Part shown: in pieces, positions 37,716 through 45,772 of the stretch
Layout: each line of letters begins with the position of its first letter
Position numbering within the stretch: the first letter of the stretch is position 1
Source: JAWKUK01 sp041398605
GTDB lineage: Bacteria > Planctomycetota > UBA1135 > GCA-002686595
Reading direction: 5' to 3'
DNA length: 64,000 bases
NCBI GenBank assembly: GCA_041398605.1
Contig: JAWKUK010000014.1
Span: 152,402 to 216,401 of the forward strand
Notes under the pieces: generated by a model
The model's database searches: none
What the model saw: only the letters and a program-made list of their open reading frames with translations
What the model was told of the DNA's origin: nothing
Program-made: the position numbers and the translations under genes

Positions 37716-40700
37716 ATGACTCAAGATCATCTGCAGCGCCCCTCGGTCTTCCTTGGCGCAGCCGTCGTCGCAGCGCTCGCTGCGAGTTGCGGTGGCGCCG
37801 ACAACTCGAAGAACTCGATCCCTGGTGTCCAGGGCTCGGGCGCCACGCTGCGCGTGTTGGAGGTCAGCAACGGCTTCGGCCAGCTGATCCCGCACCGCGT
37901 GCGCGAGCTGAACTCCAACGGCACGCCCACGGGACAAGTGATCCCGATCACCAGCAACCAGGTCATCGCGACGCACGTGCGCCGCTCGAACCCGATCTTG
38001 CCGGTGCCGCAGTTCCCCGAGACCGCGGTCTTGCCGAGCGGTGTCCCAGGGAACCAGTTCTTCGTCGCGCGCTTCTCCCAGGAGATCGACATCGCGAGCG
38101 TGCTCGATGCGTCGCCGGGCGCCCAGGGCAGCTCCGGTCTGACGGGCTCGGTCAGCGTGACCTCCCTCGACCCGCTCGCCGGCACTGCGCTGCCGATCCT
38201 CGGCCGCGTGTTCGTCGGAGGCAAGACCTACGCCGGTCTGCCGTCGGGCTCGCCGCCGCAGCTCGAGCTGCAAACTTGGGTGGAGTACGACGAGGCCACA
38301 GGCCGCCTGATCCCGCTCGTCCCCGAGGCCAACAACTTCCCTGGGGTCGCGTCGCCCCTGGCGAACGCTGCTGAGCTCGTGCAGCCGAACGCGATCGTCT
38401 TCGTCGCGGACAACGATGGATCGCTCGATACGCTCGAGACCTTCCCGACCAACGTCGCGATTCGCTTCCGTGTCACGACGGCGCTGCGCGCGACGAACGG
38501 GCGCTCGCTGACGGAGTCGGTGCTGGCCTCGACCACCGTGGGCGTGGACACGCTCGGGCCGGAGGTCGTCACGACCCCGCCGCCGCTCAACGCGCCGCGC
38601 ATCACCCCGGGCAACGGCGACTTTGACGTCGACCCGCGCTCGTCGATCCGCATCGAGTTCACCGAGCCGGTGCAGCCGTACTCGGTCGGCGTCACGGTCA
38701 ATGCCGAACCCCCGGCGTCGTCCAGCTCGATCGCGCTGCAGTTCGGGCCGTCCTCGAAGCGCACGACGATGCCCTTCGCCGTGCTGCCCGCGAGCCCGTT
38801 CGACCTGTCGACGTACGACCTCTTTCCCGCGTTCTTCTTCCCGGGCGCCGGCCCGGAGCTCGCGGCTTGCGGCACGTTCTCGCGCATCGACGTGACGGTC
38901 AACCCCGGCCTCGTCGAAGACCTCGCGAGCAACCCGGATCCGAACAACGCCGGTCAATCGATCCCGAACACCAACCTGCTCGGGACGACGACCTTCTTCG
39001 AAACGGGCGAGGGCCCGGGCATCGTGAACGCGCCCGTGTTGCCGGACGTGATCTACGTCGCCCGCCTCGGCGCCCTGCCTGGCCTCTCCGTGCTCGACCT
39101 CAACGGCTTCGGCGGTGGTACGGGTCTCCCGAACGACGAGACGCCGGTCATCGAGCGTGAGAAGTCGAAGTACCCCTTCAACTCGAACGTCGCGCAGAAC
39201 CTGAACATTCGCCCGCCGCTCGCGGTCGGCACCTGCACGATCGACGGCGGTTCGGCCGGCGTGTTCACGCTCACCCTCGACAGCGCTCTGAACGACAAGG
39301 TCGTGCGCGCGCCGATCGTGGCGAACATCCAGGACATGCACATCGGCCACGGCCTCGACACGCTGTTCAACAACGCGTCGCCGCCGTTCGGTTGCTTGGC
39401 CCAGGGCGGGGACCCGTGTGCCCTCCCCGGTCTGAAGCTGATCTCGCCGACGCTCGCCGGCGCGAACACGCTGGGCCCGGTGCAGCAGGGTCAATTCGGC
39501 AACATCCAGCCGGGCTACGAGAACTTGATCTCGTGGGCGCCGCACCCCAACCCGCCGCCGCTGGTCTTCCCGCCGCTCTGCATCACGCCGTTCCTCAACG
39601 GCCAAGAGCCGTCGTCCATCGACAACGTCGCCGCGGGCGTGACGAACCTCCTGGTCCCGGGTGATCCCTTCGGTCGCCCGCTCCAGAACCCGCCGGCGCC
39701 GCCTTCGGGTCTCCTGACGACGGAGCAGAACGCGTTCTTCCTCGGGCCGTCGTTCGCGCAGCCCCAGAACCTCTGCCAGCCGTACCAAATCCGTCAGCAG
39801 GTCGGGCAGTTCCTCTACGTCGCGGACCGCCCGCGCAGCGAGATCGTCGTCCTCAACTCGAACCGGATGACGGTCGTCGACCGCATCCAGGTCCCCGACC
39901 CGACATCGCTCGCGATGGGGCCGAACCTGGACGTGCTCGGAGTGACGAACCAGCTCGCGGACACCGTGACGTTCGTTGACATCGACCCGAGCTCTGCGAC
40001 GTTCCACCAGGTCATCAAGACGACGGTCGTCGGCAACTCGCCGCGCGGCATCGCCTGGGACCCGCTGAACGAGGACGTGCTCGTGTGCAACGAGTTCTCG
40101 AACTCAGTGTCGGTCATCTCGGCCGCCACGCTCGAGGTTCGCAAAGAGGTGCGTTCGCAGCTCTCGCGCCCCTTCGAGCTCTGCATCACTCCCCGTCAGA
40201 TCGGCGCCTACGGCTTCGGGCGGAACGTGTACTACGCGTACATCCTCAACCGGACGGGCAGCGTCGCGCTGTTCGAGTCGGGTCCGAACGGGCTGAACGG
40301 CTGGGGCTTCGACGACATCGTCGGCGTCGTCCCGTTCACCTTCCAGAACCCGAAGGCGATCCAGTTCGACCCGTTGAACGTCGACGCGTCCGTGTACATC
40401 GTGCACGAAGCGCCGATCAGCCTTGCCACCGGCCAGCCCGGCAACGCCGGTGAAGGCGCGATCTCGCGCCTCCGCTTCAGCGCGGCCATCGCCGGTCAGA
40501 TCCCGCTGCAGATCATCGGGATCCAGATTCCGACGCTGCGGGACATCACGTTCGGCGTGCCGGTCTCGGTGGGCGCGAACCGTCTCTCGGGCATCCCGAT
40601 CGACATCGCGTTCGACAACCAGCGCAACGTCGGTGGCTTGCAGGCGCCCGCCAGCACGTTCAGCGCTGGCTCGCAGCTGCCCTCCAACGGCAAGCACGTC

Positions 40701-40913
40701 ATGCGCCCGGTCCCTGGTGGCTTCATCAATACGAGCGAGCCTCAGTTCCTCTTCGCGGCGGTGCCGAACCCGCTGGGTGGCAGCGGCGTGATCGACGTGC
40801 TCGAGCTGGGTGGCGCAGGCCTCCCGCGGATCGATACCGATCCGTACGTCGCTGGGATTCAGTCGGTGCCCGTCACGAACGTCAGCGTCGTGTCGGACTT
40901 CTTCAGGCAGTGA
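37716..40913 (+). CDS. Large surface lipoprotein with Ig-like and YVTN-propeller regions
   Basis: 1,065 residues from the ATG at 37716 (GAGG 6 nt upstream). Signal sequence with lipobox LAASC. Residues ~290-370 carry an SbsA-like Ig pattern (GNGDFDVDPRSSIRIEFTEP). Residues ~690-900 look like a YVTN/NHL-type propeller: FLYVADRPRSEIVVLNSN, VVDRIQVPDPTSLA, RGIAWDPLNEDVLVCNE and SVSVISAATLEV. The C-terminus continues in a beta-rich domain. Base composition is slightly less GC-rich and codon use more regular than neighbours, fitting high expression with the strong promoter upstream. Probably an abundant envelope protein; function unknown. Confidence 0.8.
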   Translation: MTQDHLQRPSVFLGAAVVAALAASCGGADNSKNSIPGVQGSGATLRVLEVSNGFGQLIPHRVRELNSNGTPTGQVIPITSNQVIATHVRRSNPILPVPQFPETAVLPSGVPGNQFFVARFSQEIDIASVLDASPGAQGSSGLTGSVSVTSLDPLAGTALPILGRVFVGGKTYAGLPSGSPPQLELQTWVEYDEATGRLIPLVPEANNFPGVASPLANAAELVQPNAIVFVADNDGSLDTLETFPTNVAIRFRVTTALRATNGRSLTESVLASTTVGVDTLGPEVVTTPPPLNAPRITPGNGDFDVDPRSSIRIEFTEPVQPYSVGVTVNAEPPASSSSIALQFGPSSKRTTMPFAVLPASPFDLSTYDLFPAFFFPGAGPELAACGTFSRIDVTVNPGLVEDLASNPDPNNAGQSIPNTNLLGTTTFFETGEGPGIVNAPVLPDVIYVARLGALPGLSVLDLNGFGGGTGLPNDETPVIEREKSKYPFNSNVAQNLNIRPPLAVGTCTIDGGSAGVFTLTLDSALNDKVVRAPIVANIQDMHIGHGLDTLFNNASPPFGCLAQGGDPCALPGLKLISPTLAGANTLGPVQQGQFGNIQPGYENLISWAPHPNPPPLVFPPLCITPFLNGQEPSSIDNVAAGVTNLLVPGDPFGRPLQNPPAPPSGLLTTEQNAFFLGPSFAQPQNLCQPYQIRQQVGQFLYVADRPRSEIVVLNSNRMTVVDRIQVPDPTSLAMGPNLDVLGVTNQLADTVTFVDIDPSSATFHQVIKTTVVGNSPRGIAWDPLNEDVLVCNEFSNSVSVISAATLEVRKEVRSQLSRPFELCITPRQIGAYGFGRNVYYAYILNRTGSVALFESGPNGLNGWGFDDIVGVVPFTFQNPKAIQFDPLNVDASVYIVHEAPISLATGQPGNAGEGAISRLRFSAAIAGQIPLQIIGIQIPTLRDITFGVPVSVGANRLSGIPIDIAFDNQRNVGGLQAPASTFSAGSQLPSNGKHVMRPVPGGFINTSEPQFLFAAVPNPLGGSGVIDVLELGGAGLPRIDTDPYVAGIQSVPVTNVSVVSDFFRQ

Positions 40914-41175
40914 TGCTGGGGGGCGGCGCAGAGCGCCGCCCCCTTGTTTGAGTTGAGGGGGTGGTGCAGAGCGCGGCCCCCTTGTTGATGCTGGGGGGCG
41001 GCGTAGAGCGCGGCCCCCTTGTTGATGCTGGGGGGTGGTGCAGAGCGCCGCCCCGTCGTTTGATTCTGGGGGGTGGCGCAGAGCGCTGCCCCCTTGTTCA
41101 ATTTGAGGGGGTGGTGCAGGGCGCCGCTCCCGCGTTCGATTTGAGGGGGGTGGTGCTGAGCGCTGTTCCTTCGTT
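40911..41175 (+). repeat. Array of seven 37-38-bp repeats, each a terminator-like hairpin
   Basis: Units start at about 40911, 40949, 40986, 41023, 41061, 41098 and 41136, each reading TGATGCTGGGGG-like sequence, a 10-11-bp G-rich/C-rich stem closed by AGAG, then CTTGTT. In unit 1 the arms GGGGGCGGCGC and GCGCCGCCCCC pair perfectly; in unit 5 the changes leave G-U pairs. The first unit starts at the lipoprotein stop codon. Together they would form a strong terminator or 3'-end protecting structure. The last units are diverged, and an eighth remnant follows. Confidence 0.85.
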
Positions 41176-41240
41176 TGATCTGAGGTGCGGCTTGGTTTGG
41201 GTTCGGGGAACGGGGTCGTGAGGTTGGGGCGGGGATCTTC

Positions 41241-41246
41241 CATAAT
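41241..41246 (+). promoter_or_regulatory. -10-like CATAAT upstream of ubiE
   Basis: Ends 9 nt before the ATG at 41256, so the transcript would begin at or a few bases before the start codon. Confidence 0.45.
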
Positions 41247-41255
41247 GGTGGGCCG

Positions 41256-41942
41256 ATGCCCGAGCCGCGCGCTGTCCGATCGATGTTCGCCCGCATCGCG
41301 GGTCGTTACGATCTCCTCAATCGGACCCTGTCCGGGGGCATGGACCAGCGCTGGCGGAAGCTCGTCGCAAGACGGCTCGCGCCGCTCGCAGGCAAGGTCG
41401 CGATCGACGTCGCCTGTGGGACGGGCGACCTCGGGCTCGAGCTCGCGCGCGCAGGCGCGCGCGTGATCGGGGTCGACTTCACCTTCGAGATGGTCGCCCG
41501 CGCCCCAGACAAGGCCCGCCGCAAAGGGCAACGGGTGACTTGGGTGCAAGGGGACGCGATGGGGCTGCCGCTGCCCGACGGGGTCGCGGATGCCGTGACG
41601 ATCGCGTTTGGTTTGCGGAACGTCGTGGACCGCGGCGCGTGCCTCGTCGAGCTCGCGCGGGTGCTCCGGCCCGGGGGCACGCTGATCGTGCTCGAGTGCG
41701 GGCTGCCACGGAATCGCGTGTTCGGCGCGGTCTATCGCGAGTACTTCACGCGCGTCCTGCCGCGCCTCGGCGGCTGGATCTCCGGTGATCGCTCGGCCTA
41801 CGAGTACCTGCCGGCCACCGTGCTCGCTTGGCCCGGGCCCGATGAGCTCTCGCGCGAGGTGGCGGCGGCGGGCTTCCAAGACACCCAGTTCCTGTCGCTC
41901 TCGGGCGGCGTCGCGTACCTCCACTCCGGCGTGCGTCGCTAG
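41256..41942 (+). CDS. ubiE: Demethylmenaquinone/ubiquinone methyltransferase
   Basis: 228 residues. C-methylates the quinone ring in the last step of menaquinone synthesis. Signature segments: FARIAGRYDLLNRTLSGGMD, motif I VAIDVACGTGDLGLEL, FTFEMVARAP, GDAMGLPLPDGVADAVTIAFGLRNV and RVLRPGGTLIVLECG. The final YLPATVLAWPGPDEL also fits. Genes for UbiX and UbiA-like enzymes follow at 42820-44528, so this is part of a quinone cluster. Confidence 0.94.
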   Translation: MPEPRAVRSMFARIAGRYDLLNRTLSGGMDQRWRKLVARRLAPLAGKVAIDVACGTGDLGLELARAGARVIGVDFTFEMVARAPDKARRKGQRVTWVQGDAMGLPLPDGVADAVTIAFGLRNVVDRGACLVELARVLRPGGTLIVLECGLPRNRVFGAVYREYFTRVLPRLGGWISGDRSAYEYLPATVLAWPGPDELSREVAAAGFQDTQFLSLSGGVAYLHSGVRR

Positions 41943-41950
41943 GGTGAACC

Positions 41951-42781
41951 ATGGCGCGGCGCGACGCAAGCGAGGGCGAAGACGACGGCGATTGGGATGA
42001 CCTCTTCGACGGCGTCGACGAAGCCAGCGACGCAGGCGCGCTCTCGCGCGGGCTCGCGTTCGGCTTCCTCGCCATGACGCCGCTCTTCCTGCTCTACGAG
42101 CTCGGGGCTGCGGACGGCTCGCGGCGCTCGGCGGCCGAGCTCGTCATGACGTACCCGCTCCGGCCGCTCGGCGTCGACCTGGCCAGCGTGCGCCAGGTGC
42201 TCCTCGTGGTGCTCGCGACGCTCTCGCTCGTGTGGTGCGCCAAGCGCCATTTTGCGCTAGGCCCGCGGCTCTTGCGCGTGCCCTTGGAGGGCTTGCTCGG
42301 CGCGCTCTTCATCGGGCCGGCCACGGCGCTCCTGATGCAGGTCTTCGACGCGGCGCCGCTGGCTGCGCCCGGCCAGTCGGCGGGAGGCGTGCCGGGCCAA
42401 GCCCGAGCCGCCTTCGTCGCGGGCGCCGCGGCCTGGGAGGAGGTGCTCTTTCGTGTCGGGCTCTTCTCGCTCCTCTGGATGCTCACGCGCCGCGTGATCG
42501 TCTGGTGCGGCGGCAGCGGCCGCGCGTCGGTCATCGGCGCGGAGCTCGTCGCGCCCATCGGCTCGGCGCTGCTCTTCGCGGCCTTCCACCTCGACGCTGT
42601 CCTGCGCTTCCTCGGGCCTGGCGGCGAGGTGTTCGACCTCGCAGTGTTCTCGTGGCGGGCCCTCGCCGGCCTGCTCTTGGCGATCCTCTTCCGGCTGCGT
42701 GGCCCCGGGGTCGCGGCGTGGTCGCACGCCTTCTTCAACGTCTCGCTGTTGCTCGGCGCGGGGCCGCAAGTGTTCCTCTGA
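41951..42781 (+). CDS. CPBP-family intramembrane protease
   Basis: 276 residues with about six membrane helices. The CPBP (CAAX protease/bacteriocin-processing) motifs are visible: AAWEEVLFRVGLF (EExxxR), AFHLDAVLRF and SHAFFNVSLL. The N-terminus is acidic and cytosolic (EGEDDGDWDDLFDGVDE). Members cleave or bind peptides in the membrane; bacterial substrates are mostly unknown. It lies 8 nt after ubiE and is probably cotranscribed. Confidence 0.88.
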   Translation: MARRDASEGEDDGDWDDLFDGVDEASDAGALSRGLAFGFLAMTPLFLLYELGAADGSRRSAAELVMTYPLRPLGVDLASVRQVLLVVLATLSLVWCAKRHFALGPRLLRVPLEGLLGALFIGPATALLMQVFDAAPLAAPGQSAGGVPGQARAAFVAGAAAWEEVLFRVGLFSLLWMLTRRVIVWCGGSGRASVIGAELVAPIGSALLFAAFHLDAVLRFLGPGGEVFDLAVFSWRALAGLLLAILFRLRGPGVAAWSHAFFNVSLLLGAGPQVFL

Positions 42782-42801
42782 CGGGCCCCCTGGCCTTCCT
42801 T

Positions 42802-42807
42802 TATCCT
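42802..42807 (+). promoter_or_regulatory. -10-like TATCCT upstream of ubiX
   Basis: Lies 12 nt before the ubiX ATG, predicting a leader of only about 5 nt. It could start a second transcript covering ubiX to mutL. Confidence 0.45.
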
Positions 42808-42819
42808 TCCACTGCGACC

Positions 42820-43602
42820 ATGGCGCGGCTCAGGTTTTTTGTCGGGATCACCGGTGCGAGCGGGCACCTCTACGCGGAGCGCCTCGTGCAGGAGCTCGTC
42901 CGCGCGGGCTGCGACGTGGACCTCTGCGCGACGGACGCCGGCTGCAAGGTGCTGCGCCACGAGCGCGGGATCGACGCGGGCGCGCGCGGCGAGCGCCTCG
43001 CCGAGCAGCTCGCGTCGTGGCTCGGCGCGGACGTCGCCGAGCACGTGCGCGCGTTCCGCTCGGACGAGATCGAAGCGCGCGCAGCCAGCGGCACGTCGCT
43101 CACCGGCGGCGTGATCGTCGCGCCGTGCAGCATGGGCACCCTCGCGCGTGTCTCTGCCGGGTTCAGCTCGAACCTCGTCGAGCGCGCCGCTGACGTCGCG
43201 CTCAAAGAGGGGCGGCGCCTCCTGCTGATGCCGCGCGAGGCGCCGTTCTCGATCATCCACCTCGAGAACATGCTGCGCGTCGCGCGCCTCGGCGGGATCA
43301 TCGTGCCCTGCGCGCCCGGCTTCTATCACCTGCCCAGCACGATCGACGACCTCGTCGTGCACGTCGTCGGCAAGGTGCTCGATCGCCTCGAGGTCCCGCA
43401 CACGCTCGGCAAGCGCTGGCAGGGCCTGCCCGAGCCGCCGCCCGAGCCGGGCACAGAACCACCGCAGGGGACGCTGCGAGGGACGCCTACGGGGTCGCTG
43501 CCAGGGGCGCCTACGGGGTCGCTGCCAGGGACGCTGCCAGGGACGCCTACGGGGACGCTGCCAGGGACGCTGCCGGCGCCGGCGGAAGGAGGGCGCCCAT
43601 GA
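42820..43602 (+). CDS. ubiX: UbiX-type flavin prenyltransferase with repeat tail
   Basis: 260 residues, against ~190-210 for the family. It prenylates FMN to make the cofactor of UbiD-type decarboxylases. Motifs: FVGITGASGHLYAERL at the flavin site, IVAPCSMGTLARVSAG, RLLLMPREAPFS, HLENMLRVARLGGIIVPCAPGFYHLP and DDLVVHVVGKVLD. The last ~60 residues are nine four-residue units of the GTLP/GTPT/GSLP type encoded by 12-bp repeats. The stop overlaps the UbiA gene (ATGA). In the futalosine route a UbiX/UbiD pair decarboxylates the prenylated intermediate; no ubiD is in the window. Confidence 0.93.
   Translation: MARLRFFVGITGASGHLYAERLVQELVRAGCDVDLCATDAGCKVLRHERGIDAGARGERLAEQLASWLGADVAEHVRAFRSDEIEARAASGTSLTGGVIVAPCSMGTLARVSAGFSSNLVERAADVALKEGRRLLLMPREAPFSIIHLENMLRVARLGGIIVPCAPGFYHLPSTIDDLVVHVVGKVLDRLEVPHTLGKRWQGLPEPPPEPGTEPPQGTLRGTPTGSLPGAPTGSLPGTLPGTPTGTLPGTLPAPAEGGRP
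43468..43575 (+). repeat. Nine 12-bp repeats in the 3' end of ubiX
   Basis: Units such as GGGACGCTGCCA, GGGACGCCTACG and GGGTCGCTGCCA follow each other without spacing and stay in frame. Confidence 0.9.
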
Positions 43603-44528
43603 GCCGCCTGCGCGCCGTCCTCGGGCTCGTGAAGTTCAGCCACTCGATCTTCGCGTTGCCCTTCGCGCTCGCAGGCGCTTGGCTGGCCGCGGCGGGCCCG
43701 CCGCGCCTCGCGACGCTCGGCTGGATCGTGCTCGCGGCGGTCGCCGCGCGGACGGCCGCGATGGCGTTCAACCGCCTCGTCGACCGGCACATCGACGCCG
43801 CGAACCCGCGCACGGTCGGGCGCGAGCTGCCGCGCGGCGCCATGCGCCCCGCCGCTGTCGGCGCGCTCGTGCTCGTTGCCGCAGGCGTCTTCATCGGCGC
43901 CGCGTTTGCGCTCGGGCCGGTGCCTGGCTGGCTCGCGCCGCCGGTCCTGGTCGTGCTGCTCGGCTACAGCTACGTGAAGCGCTTCAGCGCTGCCGCGCAC
44001 TTTGTCCTTGGCCTCGCGCTCGCGCTCGCGCCCTTGGGCGCGTGGGTCGCCGTGCGCGGCGCGATCGAAGGGCCGCTCGCGCCGGTGCTCTGGCTCGCGC
44101 TCGCCGTCTGGACCTGGGTCGCGGGCTTCGACTTGATCTACGCGTGCCAGGACGTCGACTTCGACCGCGCGCGAGGGCTGCACTCCGTCCCAGCGCGCCT
44201 CGGCGTGCAGCGCGCGCTCGCGCTGTCGCGCGCGCTGCACGTGGTGACGGTGGTGGCGCTGACGCTCGTCGGCCTGAGCGCGGGCCTCGGCGCGGTCTAC
44301 TTTGGCGCGGTCGCTTTCGTCGCGGCGTTGCTGGTGTACGAGCAGCGACTTGTACAGCCGGATGACTTCTCGCGCGTCGACCTCGCCTTCTTCACGGTCA
44401 ACGGCTGGGTCGGCGTCGCGTTGTTCCTCGGCCTTGCCGTCGACCTCGCGTTGCATGTGCCGGGCCGCCTCGCGCCGGCTGGCTCTGCCGTCGGCGTTGC
44501 GCTGTCGCTGCTCGGAGGAGGCCGCTGA
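43599..44528 (+). CDS. ubiA: UbiA-family polyprenyltransferase (MqnP-like)
   Basis: 309 residues with eight or nine membrane helices. The two Asp-rich motifs are NRLVDRHIDAANPRT and, in the second half, YACQDVDFDRARGLHS; both bind the Mg-prenyl diphosphate. The sequence VKFSHSIFALPFALAGAW is typical of the short UbiA/MqnP group. With ubiX and ubiE nearby and no men genes, a role in menaquinone synthesis by the futalosine route is likely. The next gene shares one base with its stop (TGATG). Confidence 0.92.
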   Translation: MSRLRAVLGLVKFSHSIFALPFALAGAWLAAAGPPRLATLGWIVLAAVAARTAAMAFNRLVDRHIDAANPRTVGRELPRGAMRPAAVGALVLVAAGVFIGAAFALGPVPGWLAPPVLVVLLGYSYVKRFSAAAHFVLGLALALAPLGAWVAVRGAIEGPLAPVLWLALAVWTWVAGFDLIYACQDVDFDRARGLHSVPARLGVQRALALSRALHVVTVVALTLVGLSAGLGAVYFGAVAFVAALLVYEQRLVQPDDFSRVDLAFFTVNGWVGVALFLGLAVDLALHVPGRLAPAGSAVGVALSLLGGGR

Positions 44529-45772
44529 TGGCCGCGAGCCGTCGACGTGGCGCAGCAGCGCCGGCCTCGCGCGGCGCCGCTCGCGGCGCCGGCCGAGGCG
44601 CCAGCCGAGGCGCCCGTCGCGGCGGGGGCGGCGGGGGCGGCGGCAGCGGGCGCGAGCCGCACCCGGGCGAGGAGTTCGCGCGCCTGACCGCGGCGCTGCG
44701 GCTGGGGCTGCCCTCGATCGTCATCCTGCGCGGCGAAGAGCGCTGGTACCAAGCCCGCGCCGTGCGCCTCCTGGTCGACGCGGCGCAAGCCGCAGGCATG
44801 GAGGTCTGCCGGCACGACGCGCAGGACCCGGACTACAACGTCGGCGCGCTGATGGACGACCTGTCGACCGGCGCGCTCTTCGGCGGCGCGCGCTGCGTCG
44901 TGTTGCAGTCGGCCGAGCGCGTCGTCGTCGAGCGCGCCTCGAAGGCGTCCTCGGCGGTGCGCGAGGCGCTCCTGGCGCGGGTCACGGCGCGCATGGAGGG
45001 GCTGATCGTGCTCGCCGCGGACAAGCTGATCGTCACGCACGCGCTCGTGAAGGCGGCCCAGGAGCACGGCGGCCTCGTCATCGGCTGCCGGCGGCTCTGG
45101 GACTCGCCGCCGCCGTGGAACCCGGACCCGCGCCTCGCGGAGCCCGTGCAGTGGCTCGTCGCGCGCGCGCGCGAGCGCAAGCTCGACCTCGCCCCCGACC
45201 AAGCCGCGTACGTCGTCGCCGCGACGGGCAACGACCTCGCGGCGCTGGACGAGCAGCTGCAGCGCATCGTGTCCTCCGGCGGCGCGGCGCTGCGCGAGGT
45301 CGTCGGCTGGGAGGCCGGCGCGTCGCCGTACGACGTCGCGGAGCACATGCTGATGGGGCGGGCGCCGCGCGCGCTCGCGGGCATCGAGACGCTCTTCCGC
45401 GGCGGCGCGTCCCAGCGCGATGGCACGAAGGTGCTCGACGTCGCGTCGATCACGATCCAGCTCGCCGCGGGCCTCTCGGCGAAGCTGCGCGAGGCGCTCG
45501 CGGGCGCGCGTGCGGTCGCGGCGGGCCTCGACGGCCGCGCCGCCGCGGCGGCCGCGGGCGTCAAGGGCCCGCCGCAAGCCGTGCAGGCCTTCGAGCAGCG
45601 CCTCGCCGCGCGCGACGCCGCCGCGTGGGCGCAGATGCTCGACGACCTGGCGCAGCTCGAGCGGCGCTCGCGCACGGGCGCCGGCGCCGATGCCACCGAT
45701 TTTGCCCAGCTCGCCGTGCGTTGGCGGGCGGCGGACGTGCAGCGCGCCCCCGCCGCGCGGAGGACCCGATGA
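44528..45772 (+). CDS. holA: DNA polymerase III delta subunit
   Basis: 414 residues. The first 45 are a Gly/Arg/Ala low-complexity extension. The AAA+-like but ATP-inactive delta fold is suggested by SIVILRGEERWYQARAVRLL, ALFGGARCVVLQSAE, VLAADKLI and LAALDEQLQRIV; the delta family is poorly conserved, so the call rests on these and on gene order. Delta opens the sliding clamp within the clamp loader. Overlaps mutL by 4 nt. Confidence 0.75.
   Translation: MAASRRRGAAAPASRGAARGAGRGASRGARRGGGGGGGGSGREPHPGEEFARLTAALRLGLPSIVILRGEERWYQARAVRLLVDAAQAAGMEVCRHDAQDPDYNVGALMDDLSTGALFGGARCVVLQSAERVVVERASKASSAVREALLARVTARMEGLIVLAADKLIVTHALVKAAQEHGGLVIGCRRLWDSPPPWNPDPRLAEPVQWLVARARERKLDLAPDQAAYVVAATGNDLAALDEQLQRIVSSGGAALREVVGWEAGASPYDVAEHMLMGRAPRALAGIETLFRGGASQRDGTKVLDVASITIQLAAGLSAKLREALAGARAVAAGLDGRAAAAAAGVKGPPQAVQAFEQRLAARDAAAWAQMLDDLAQLERRSRTGAGADATDFAQLAVRWRAADVQRAPAARRTR

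Noticed and set aside
40911..41175. CRISPR array
   Set aside because: Repeats are adjacent without unique spacers, diverge along the array, and no cas genes are present.
40104..41969. Long minus-strand frame across the hairpin array and ubiE
   Set aside because: It runs antisense to clear genes, and its middle is only the translated repeat array.
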